Origin: Lachnospiraceae bacterium | Lineage (GTDB): Bacteria > Bacillota_A > Clostridia > Lachnospirales > Lachnospiraceae | DNA: 11,307 bases | Assembly: GCA_017391465.1 (NCBI GenBank) | Contig: JAFOYH010000115.1 | Coordinates: 1 to 11,307 of the forward strand | Direction of reading: 5' to 3' | Part shown: positions 6,840 through 11,307 of the stretch, piece by piece | Numbering within the stretch: position 1 is the first letter of the stretch | Layout of the letters: each line of letters starts with the position of its first letter | Program-made: the position numbers and the translations under genes | The notes under the pieces: model-generated | What the model was told of the DNA's origin: nothing | The model's database searches: none | The model's input: only the letters and a program-made list of their open reading frames with translations

Positions 6840-6870
6840 TTGACTTTGACGCTGCGTCATAGATTATATT
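6840..6870 (+). promoter_or_regulatory. MerR-type promoter with operator dyad
   Basis: TTGACT (6840-6845) and TATATT (6865-6870) are separated by 19 bases, two more than optimum. The spacer contains the perfect inverted repeat TGACGC-T-GCGTCA (6847-6859). An over-long spacer with a central dyad is the hallmark of promoters untwisted by MerR-family activators. It lies just before the MerR gene, so it predicts autoregulation. Confidence 0.88.
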
Positions 6871-6889
6871 TTCATCAGAGAGGTGATAA

Positions 6890-7630
6890 ATGATGAAAAT
6901 GACGATTAAAGAATTTGCAAATTTATCGGGTGTAAGTGTGCGCACACTTCATTATTATGATGAGATTGGTTTATTAAAACCCTCTTTTGTGGATGATCAG
7001 ACAGGATATCGTTTTTATGACGAAATATCTTTGGAACGTATGCAAGAGATTATGTTTTATCGTGAATTGGAATTTTCATTAAAAAGAATTCAGGAAATCC
7101 TATCATCTCCGAATTATGATACAAGAAAAGCATTTGAAGAGCAGAAACGATTGCTGACTTTAAAAAAAGAAAGGCTTGAAAGAATCATAACTGCTGTAGA
7201 TTATGCCATGAAAGGAGAAAATATTATGAAAGTGTTTGACAACAGTGAATTTGAAAAATCCTGTAACCAGTATGAAGCCGAAGTCAAAGAAAAATGGGGA
7301 CATACAGATGCGTATACAGAATATGCCAATAAATCGAAGGGTTATTCCAAAGAAAAATATGTGTCGCTTGCAGACGGTATGGATCAGATGATGGGAGCAT
7401 TTGCACTTTGTATGAAAAAAGGTGAAAAACCGGATGCAGCAGAAGTACAGGAACTTGTGAAGAAACTTCAGAATTTTATAACAGAGAATTATTATACATG
7501 TACCAATGAGATTTTATCAGGATTAGGCCAGATGTATGTTGGTGATGAGCGTTTTATGAAAAATATTGATAAACATGCCAGAGGTACAGCCCAGTATATT
7601 AGTGAAGCGATTTCAATTTATTGTAAATAA
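6890..7630 (+). CDS. MerR-family activator with TipAS ligand domain
   Basis: This 246-residue regulator has an N-terminal MerR helix-turn-helix and wing (residues 4-72: TIKEFANLSGVSVRTLHYYDE, then GYRFYDE). A coiled-coil dimerisation helix follows (about 78-108), then a TipAS-type domain (about 115-246) with EVKEKWG (131-137) and YVGDERFMKNIDKHARG (216-232). TipAS domains bind antibiotics or other amphipathic ligands, as in Streptomyces TipA and Bacillus Mta. GAGG at 6880-6883 supports the ATG at 6890; an ATG one codon later is possible. Its promoter carries a dyad in a 19-bp spacer, so it should activate itself. A second well-placed start at 7226 would make the ligand domain alone. Other target genes cannot be named from this window. 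Confidence 0.93.
   Translation: MMKMTIKEFANLSGVSVRTLHYYDEIGLLKPSFVDDQTGYRFYDEISLERMQEIMFYRELEFSLKRIQEILSSPNYDTRKAFEEQKRLLTLKKERLERIITAVDYAMKGENIMKVFDNSEFEKSCNQYEAEVKEKWGHTDAYTEYANKSKGYSKEKYVSLADGMDQMMGAFALCMKKGEKPDAAEVQELVKKLQNFITENYYTCTNEILSGLGQMYVGDERFMKNIDKHARGTAQYISEAISIYCK
7226..7630 (+). CDS. Internal in-frame start giving free TipAS domain (134 aa)
   Basis: The ATG at 7226 is codon 113 of the MerR-TipAS gene. It is preceded by AAAGGAG (7211-7217) with an 8-base spacer, at least as good a site as that of the full-length start. The product begins MKVFDNSEFEKS and is exactly the ligand domain without DNA-binding or coiled-coil parts. Streptomyces tipA is known to make a separate TipAS protein from an internal start at nearly the same place. 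That this happens here is inference. Confidence 0.55.
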   Translation: MKVFDNSEFEKSCNQYEAEVKEKWGHTDAYTEYANKSKGYSKEKYVSLADGMDQMMGAFALCMKKGEKPDAAEVQELVKKLQNFITENYYTCTNEILSGLGQMYVGDERFMKNIDKHARGTAQYISEAISIYCK

Positions 7631-7638
7631 GCAATTTA

Positions 7639-7679
7639 AACCCCTGCAGGTCAAAAACTTGCAGGGGTTCTGTGTTTTT
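7639..7679 (+). terminator. Rho-independent terminator after the MerR gene
   Basis: AACCCCTGCAGG (7639-7650) pairs with CTTGCAGGGGTT (7658-7669), a 12-bp stem with one G-T wobble and loop TCAAAAA, followed by CTGTGTTTTT. It lies between convergent genes and may also stop the minus-strand esterase transcript, though the T tract on that strand is poor. Confidence 0.9.
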
Positions 7680-8472
7680 ATAAAGTCTCATTTAAATGGC
7701 TCATCCAGAGATAATTCATGAAATCAGGGACGAGTTTTTCCCAATCTGCTTCACAGTGGCCGCCGCCAACCTGACAGAAAAGATGAGCGCGGGCATCTTT
7801 TTTACATAAAATATCATAAACTTTTTTGTGATTTTTATAAGTGATACTTGTTGTATCTTCGTTCCAGATATCATCAAGACCATAAGCTTCTTTGGTTCCC
7901 CAAGAAAGGTAAATACGAGTGTCCGGATTAATGGTGCTTTCGTATAAATCTTTCATGACGCCCGGCATACAAAATCCCATGGCGGTCGAAATGCAGGCAG
8001 CTTTAGAAATCCACTGATTATAGTGAACGACAGCGTATAATGACATGATTCCGCCCATACTGGAGCCGCCGATGGCAGTGCATTCGCGGAAAGGATAGGT
8101 TCGATATTCTTTATCAATCATCGGTTTGATTTCATGGATGATCCATTCCATGGTTGCATGTCCCATCGGTTCAAATCGCATAAAATCGCCAATGACAGCA
8201 GGATATGGAAGATACTCACTCAGACGTTCTTCACCGTCATGTCCGCATTCGATACCTACGATAATCATTTCTTTTTGCCATCCATCTAAGAAATCTTTCA
8301 ATCCCCAGGATTTTCCGTAAGTCGCATCGATATCTGAAAATAAATTATGTCCATCAAAGAAATACATGACCGGATAATGTTCATTGGATGTTTCATAATT
8401 ATCGGGTAAATAAATATGTAAAGGTCGATTTTTGCCGTTTGGAGTATAAATAAAATCGCGTTTTAGGATCAT
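7678..8472 (-). CDS. Alpha/beta-hydrolase esterase (esterase D / enterochelin esterase-like)
   Basis: This 264-residue cytoplasmic protein belongs to the PF00756-type esterases. The N-terminal core reads LHIYLPDNY, then YPVMYFFDGHNLF (33-45), the usual oxyanion-side loop. The nucleophile elbow GGSSMGG (135-141) places the catalytic serine at S138. GGGHCEADWEKLVPDFMNYL near the C-terminus places the catalytic histidine at H239, and the acid is probably in WGTKEAYGLDD. No signal peptide is seen. Members cleave acyl esters, including siderophore or sugar esters; the substrate here is unknown. I chose the ATG at 8472 because GGAGG (8480-8484, minus strand) lies seven bases upstream. A start at 8508 would place that site inside the coding region. 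Confidence 0.9.
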   Translation of the reverse strand: MILKRDFIYTPNGKNRPLHIYLPDNYETSNEHYPVMYFFDGHNLFSDIDATYGKSWGLKDFLDGWQKEMIIVGIECGHDGEERLSEYLPYPAVIGDFMRFEPMGHATMEWIIHEIKPMIDKEYRTYPFRECTAIGGSSMGGIMSLYAVVHYNQWISKAACISTAMGFCMPGVMKDLYESTINPDTRIYLSWGTKEAYGLDDIWNEDTTSITYKNHKKVYDILCKKDARAHLFCQVGGGHCEADWEKLVPDFMNYLWMSHLNETL

Positions 8473-8502
8473 TGGTGAACCTCCGAGTTTAAAATTTATT
8501 AA

Positions 8503-8546
8503 TAACATTATAACATAATTCTAAGAAAAGACGATTTATAATGTTA
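8503..8546. promoter_or_regulatory. Divergent control region with 11-bp perfect inverted repeat
   Basis: TAACATTATAA (8503-8513) and TTATAATGTTA (8536-8546) are exact inverted copies 22 bases apart. Each arm holds TATAAT reading outward: minus strand 8512-8507 toward the esterase, plus strand 8537-8542 toward the nitroreductase. The -35 matches are weak on both sides. The arrangement suggests divergent promoters, an operator pair, or both. Confidence 0.5.
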
Positions 8547-8555
8547 CTTTGGATG

Positions 8556-8582
8556 TTGTTTTTATACTGTATACGTTATAAT
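8556..8582 (+). promoter_or_regulatory. Candidate promoter of the second nitroreductase gene
   Basis: A consensus TATAAT (8577-8582) lies 30 bases before the ATG, with TTGTTT (8556-8561) as a poor -35 at a short 15-base spacer. The spacer contains the perfect palindrome TATAC-T-GTATA (8563-8573), a possible repressor or activator site. Confidence 0.5.
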
Positions 8583-8611
8583 AGAAGAGATTCTAATTTT
8601 GGAGGTATAAC

Positions 8612-9424
8612 ATGAGTACTATTATAGAAAGTATCAAAGAAAGAAGAAGTGTCCGCAGCTATGATGGGCATTTAATTGATGATTCGATCAAAGAAAAATT
8701 AGCAGATTTCATGGAAAATATCAAAAATCCTTTTGAGATTCCGGTTGCGTTTAAATTCCTTGATGCCAAAGAGCATGGACTGGTATGTCCTGTTGTTAGT
8801 GGGACAGATCTGTATGTGGGTGGAAAAATTAAAAATGTTCCGAATGCAAATGCGGCATTTGGATTTTCTTTTGAAACATTCGTTTTATATGCCCAGTCCT
8901 TGGGGCTTGGAACGGTATGGCTTGGCGGAACAATGAATCGTCCTGCATACGAAGCTGCAATGGATATGGAAGCCGATGAAATGATGCCGTGTGCCAGTGC
9001 TTTAGGATATGCTTCAAGTAAAATGTCTGTTCGTGAAAGCATGATGCGAAAGGCAATTAAAGCAAACAGTCGTATGAATTTTGAGGAAATATGCTTTAAT
9101 GAAGAATTTGATAAGCCTTTATCGAAAGAAAAAGCAGGAAATTTGCAAATACCTTTTGAAATGGTACGACTTGCACCTTCAGCGGTAAACAAGCAGCCAT
9201 GGCGTATTTTATTAAAAGATAATTATGTTCATTTTTATCTCAAACGAAGCAAAGGTTTCGGACATGAAGGAAAGCTGGACATGCAGATGATTGATATGGG
9301 AATTGCTTTATGTCACTTTGAACTTGCTGCAAAAGAATGTGATTTAAATATTAAATTTGTTCAAAATGATCCAATGATAGCATCTGATGATATGGAATAT
9401 GTTGCATCTTACAATTTACATTGA
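8612..9424 (+). CDS. Nitroreductase-family protein, TM1586-like
   Basis: This 270-residue protein fits the longer TM1586-type nitroreductases, whose chain contains two halves of the fold. RRSVRSYDG (11-19) gives the first FMN block. GLGTVWLGGTM (98-108) and MPCASALGYAS (125-135) form the end of the first half. The second half starts again with VRLAPSAVNKQPWRILL (185-201), the typical flavin-side motif, and runs to MIDMGIALCHFELAA. It is clearly a different subfamily from the 176-residue protein at 6288. GGAGG lies just before the ATG. It is transcribed away from the esterase from a shared 139-base region. Its substrate is unknown. Confidence 0.9.
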   Translation: MSTIIESIKERRSVRSYDGHLIDDSIKEKLADFMENIKNPFEIPVAFKFLDAKEHGLVCPVVSGTDLYVGGKIKNVPNANAAFGFSFETFVLYAQSLGLGTVWLGGTMNRPAYEAAMDMEADEMMPCASALGYASSKMSVRESMMRKAIKANSRMNFEEICFNEEFDKPLSKEKAGNLQIPFEMVRLAPSAVNKQPWRILLKDNYVHFYLKRSKGFGHEGKLDMQMIDMGIALCHFELAAKECDLNIKFVQNDPMIASDDMEYVASYNLH

Positions 9425-9450
9425 AGATATAAAATGTTATATTTATTAAG

Positions 9451-9479
9451 TTACGATTTGAAGAAAGCAAACGTATAAT
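9451..9479 (+). promoter_or_regulatory. Candidate promoter of uppP
   Basis: A consensus TATAAT (9474-9479) lies 27 bases before the uppP start. The hexamer 17 bases upstream, TTACGA (9451-9456), is a weak -35. No strong terminator ends the preceding gene, so uppP may also receive read-through. Confidence 0.45.
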
Positions 9480-9506
9480 AATATATGAATAAAAAAGGAG
9501 AAAGTT

Positions 9507-10346
9507 ATGTTAGAAATCATAAAAGCCATATTGTTTGGTATTGTGGAAGGTATTACGGAATGGCTTCCGATCAGCAGTACAGGACATATGATCATTTTGG
9601 ACGAATTTATTAAGCTGGATTGTACACCGGAATTTTTGGAAATGTTTTTGGTAGTCATTCAGCTTGGTGCTATTTTTGCAGTAATTTTGCTGTTCTGGAA
9701 CAAAATTTTTCCATTCCAGTTTAAAGACCGATCAAAACCTGTGATAGAGATGAACAAAATTATCATGTGGATGAAAATTGTTGTGGCATGTATTCCAGCA
9801 GGGATGGTTGTTGTGCTTGGACTTGACGAAGTGTGCGAAGCCATGTTTTATCATGCAGTGCCGGTTGCTATTGCGTTAATCGTATTTGGTGTTGCATTTA
9901 TTGTGATCGAACGTCGAAATAAAGGAAACGAAGCTAAAATTAACAGCTTGGATGACATTACATTTAAGACTGCATTTTTAATTGGTATGTTCCAGCTAAT
10001 CGCAGCTTTATTTCCGGGAACATCCCGTTCAGGTGCAACAATTGTTGGCGGCTTGATGCTTGGGGTATCCCGTACAGTAGCATCGGAATTTACATTTTTC
10101 CTTGCTATTCCGGTAATGCTCGGTGCAAGTCTTCTTAAAATTTTAAAATTTGGTTTGGCATTTACAGTAATGGAAGCCATTATTTTACTTGTCGGAACAA
10201 TCGTGGCATTTGTTGTATCTGTGGTTGTTATCCGTTTTCTTATGGATTATATTAAGAAAAATGATTTCCAGATTTTTGGATGGTATCGAATTGTTTTAGG
10301 TATTCTTGTTATTATTTGCGGAATGACAGGAATTATAAATGCATAA
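9507..10346 (+). CDS. uppP: Undecaprenyl-diphosphate phosphatase (UppP/BacA)
   Basis: This 279-residue membrane enzyme removes a phosphate from undecaprenyl diphosphate, recycling the lipid carrier for peptidoglycan and wall polymers. Excess enzyme gives bacitracin resistance in several bacteria. Both family motifs are complete: EGITEWLPISSTGH (14-27), with the acidic pair E14/E18 and H27, and PGTSRSGATI (170-179), with R174. Seven to eight hydrophobic segments span the chain and the length is typical. AAAGGAG precedes the ATG, and a terminator follows ten bases after the stop, so it is a single-gene unit or the end of one. Confidence 0.97.
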   Translation: MLEIIKAILFGIVEGITEWLPISSTGHMIILDEFIKLDCTPEFLEMFLVVIQLGAIFAVILLFWNKIFPFQFKDRSKPVIEMNKIIMWMKIVVACIPAGMVVVLGLDEVCEAMFYHAVPVAIALIVFGVAFIVIERRNKGNEAKINSLDDITFKTAFLIGMFQLIAALFPGTSRSGATIVGGLMLGVSRTVASEFTFFLAIPVMLGASLLKILKFGLAFTVMEAIILLVGTIVAFVVSVVVIRFLMDYIKKNDFQIFGWYRIVLGILVIICGMTGIINA

Positions 10347-10356
10347 ATTGATCAAT

Positions 10357-10386
10357 AAAAGTCTGCTTTTGCAGGCTTTTTCTTTT
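10357..10386 (+). terminator. Rho-independent terminator after uppP
   Basis: AAAAGTCTGC (10357-10366) pairs with GCAGGCTTTT (10371-10380) around TTTT, with one T-G wobble, and runs into a T-rich tail. Confidence 0.88.
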
Positions 10387-10409
10387 ATATAGAAAGTTTG
10401 GGTGAAAAA

Positions 10410-10970
10410 ATGATATTTGAAACAGAAAGACTTATTTTGCGTCCTTGGCTGGAAAGTGATGCGGCTGATCTTTATGAATGTGCGAAAGATCCGTTGGTGG
10501 GTCCGGCAGCAGGATGGCCAGTGCATACAAGTATTGAAAACAGCAAAGAGATTATTCATGATATATTATCGGCAGCAGGAACCTATGCTGTTGTATTAAA
10601 AGAAACAAATCGTGCCATCGGAAGTGTGGGCATAATGGCGACAAGAGCTATGCATCCGAATGTCAAATCCTATGAATTGGAAATCGGATATTGGCTTGGA
10701 CGTTTCTATTGGGGACAGGGATTGATTCCGGAAGCTGTAGAACGTATCATGAGACATTGTTTTGAAGATATGAATTGTCCGGGGATATGGTGTGGCTATT
10801 ATGAAGGAAATGAAAAGTCTAAACGTGTTCAGGAAAAATGCGGCTTTACATATCATCATACAGAATATAATAAGAAGAATGATCTCATGGGAGATATAAG
10901 AACAGAGCACTTTACATATGTATCCAAAGAACAGTGGGAAGATTGGCATTATTGTCGAAATTGTAAATAA
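10410..10970 (+). CDS. GNAT acetyltransferase, RimJ/RimL type
   Basis: This 186-residue protein has the RimJ/RimL-like GNAT layout. It begins FETERLILRPW (3-13), the standard N-terminal strand of the group. The acetyl-CoA pocket is YWGQGLIPEAV (100-110), and NEKSKRVQEKCGF (124-136) is the conserved C-terminal motif B. Members acetylate ribosomal protein N-termini, other amines or drugs; the target here is unknown. I chose the ATG at 10410, which has a modest GGGTGA upstream (10400-10405). An in-frame TTG at 10398 would add four residues but has a poorer site. No promoter is obvious after the uppP terminator, so expression may depend on read-through. The protein has six cysteines, three in the last third. 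Confidence 0.92.
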   Translation: MIFETERLILRPWLESDAADLYECAKDPLVGPAAGWPVHTSIENSKEIIHDILSAAGTYAVVLKETNRAIGSVGIMATRAMHPNVKSYELEIGYWLGRFYWGQGLIPEAVERIMRHCFEDMNCPGIWCGYYEGNEKSKRVQEKCGFTYHHTEYNKKNDLMGDIRTEHFTYVSKEQWEDWHYCRNCK

Positions 10971-11024
10971 TTGTAAATTGTTTTAATTGTTTCAAACAAT
11001 TTGAAAAATATTTAAAAATAGGTG

Positions 11025-11053
11025 TTGACATTCCTGGGAAGTAGTGGTAATAT
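11025..11053 (+). promoter_or_regulatory. rRNA operon promoter, first of three
   Basis: TTGACA (11025-11030) and TAATAT (11048-11053) are 17 bases apart, with TGG just before the -10 box (extended -10). A+T-rich sequence upstream (10975-11020) could act as an UP element. Confidence 0.8.
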
Positions 11054-11117
11054 AAACAAGCTGTCGCGTGAGCGGAACAGCGGCTGAGAAAACAGCTAAG
11101 AAAAATCAAAAAATATG

Positions 11118-11146
11118 TTGACAAGATCATAAAGATGTGATAATCT
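11118..11146 (+). promoter_or_regulatory. rRNA operon promoter, second of three
   Basis: TTGACA (11118-11123) and TAATCT (11141-11146) are 17 bases apart, with TGA just before the -10 box. The run AAAAATCAAAAAATA immediately upstream resembles an UP element. Confidence 0.8.
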
Positions 11147-11173
11147 ATTATGGCTGTCGCAAAAAACAGCTTC

Positions 11174-11189
11174 GGACTTGAAAAAGTCT
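11174..11189 (+). other. GAAA-capped hairpin in the rRNA leader
   Basis: GGACTT (11174-11179) pairs with AAGTCT (11184-11189), with one G-T pair, around a GAAA tetraloop. It follows the smaller GCTGT/ACAGC hairpin (11153-11170). It would be part of RNAs started at the first and second promoters. There is no T tract, so it is not a terminator. Confidence 0.45.
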
Positions 11190-11211
11190 GAAAAATAAAT
11201 TAAAAAAGTTG

Positions 11212-11240
11212 TTGACAAAAACTGACAAGTATGATAAAGT
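11212..11240 (+). promoter_or_regulatory. rRNA operon promoter, third of three
   Basis: TTGACA (11212-11217) and TAAAGT (11235-11240) are 17 bases apart, with TGA before the -10 box and A/T-rich sequence upstream. It is closest to the expected 16S gene, and the sequence after 11270 resembles Clostridia 16S leaders (ACATTGACAATTGAACAA). Confidence 0.82.
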
Positions 11241-11247
11241 ATTAAAA

Positions 11248-11307
11248 GTCGCTTGTGAGAAAACAACGACAAAGAACATTGACAATTGAACAATAAAACA
11301 ATCCCGA
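11248..11307 (+). other. Start of 16S rRNA leader (no gene)
   Basis: The stretch has no ORF. It begins with a hairpin, GTCG/CGAC plus TTGT/ACAA (11248-11270, one bulged C), and ends in A-rich leader sequence. The 16S gene itself, with its AGAGTTTGATC start, is not reached. No 5S sequence is seen here. Confidence 0.6.

Larger units (their letters stand above)
11025..11270 (+). repeat. Tandem promoter-leader units of ~93 bp
   Basis: Three promoters repeat at offsets of 93 and 94 bases (-35 boxes at 11025, 11118 and 11212). The same order follows each one: promoter, then GTCGC (11063, 11156, 11248), then a small hairpin and, for the first two, an A-rich run into the next promoter. GCTGTCGC is identical in units one and two (11060-11067, 11153-11160). 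The rest has diverged, which points to an old tandem duplication. Confidence 0.65.

Noticed and set aside
9425..9450. Terminator after nitroreductase 2 (ATATAA/TTATAT)
   Set aside because: Six A-T pairs only and no T tract; too weak to call.
10980..11012. Inverted repeat AATTGTTT-C-AAACAATT after the last acetyltransferase gene
   Set aside because: It is all but A+T-only, with a tiny loop and no T run. It could be a weak terminator or part of the UP region, and I could not decide.
1..11307. CRISPR arrays, insertion sequences, prophage genes, toxin-antitoxin pairs
   Set aside because: No regularly spaced identical repeats with spacers, no transposase or integrase-like ORF and no recognisable toxin-antitoxin pair were seen.

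Overview
Organism. The window looks like chromosomal DNA from a low-GC Firmicute of the Clostridia, most likely Lachnospiraceae-like. The grounds are A+T-rich coding sequence, strong GGAGG-type ribosome binding sites, a UppP, TipAS-type MerR and DUF3842 gene set, and the form of the rRNA operon sequences at both ends. The taxonomic call comes from pattern recognition, not a database search.

Layout. The first ~16 bases match the conserved 3' end of a 23S rRNA gene. They are followed by a trailer with a terminator-like hairpin, a tRNA-Trp(CCA) gene with its own terminator, and a DUF3842 gene (273-683). The last ~280 bases hold three regularly spaced TTGACA promoters and the leader of another rRNA operon whose 16S gene would start beyond the window. 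The protein genes therefore sit between two co-oriented rRNA operons. No 5S gene is visible.

Region 700-5977 is a five-gene ABC importer operon of the nickel/dipeptide/oligopeptide class: lipoprotein binding protein, two permeases and two ATPases. Its leader has a promoter, a possible Met/His-rich mini-ORF and a strong intrinsic-terminator hairpin, which together look like an attenuator. A hairpin between the binding protein and the first permease probably raises the binding protein's share of expression. The substrate cannot be proved from sequence. A C-terminal HGHGHG motif in the binding protein and the nearby DUF3842 gene lean towards nickel or another metal complex.

Region 5978-7630 holds a small YjdJ-like GNAT acetyltransferase, a nitroreductase-fold flavoprotein and a MerR-family activator with a TipAS drug-recognition domain. 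The MerR gene has a textbook 19-bp-spacer promoter with a perfect dyad. It also has a well-placed internal start that would make the free TipAS domain, as in Streptomyces tipA.

Region 7631-9424 holds a minus-strand alpha/beta esterase and a divergent TM1586-like nitroreductase. Their shared 139-bp control region carries an 11-bp perfect inverted repeat. Region 9425-10970 holds uppP (undecaprenyl-diphosphate phosphatase) with a terminator, then a RimJ/RimL-type GNAT acetyltransferase. I see no CRISPR array, insertion sequence or phage gene, and no wholly new multigene system. The most unusual points are the internal TipAS start, the importer leader, and the tandemly repeated rRNA promoter units.
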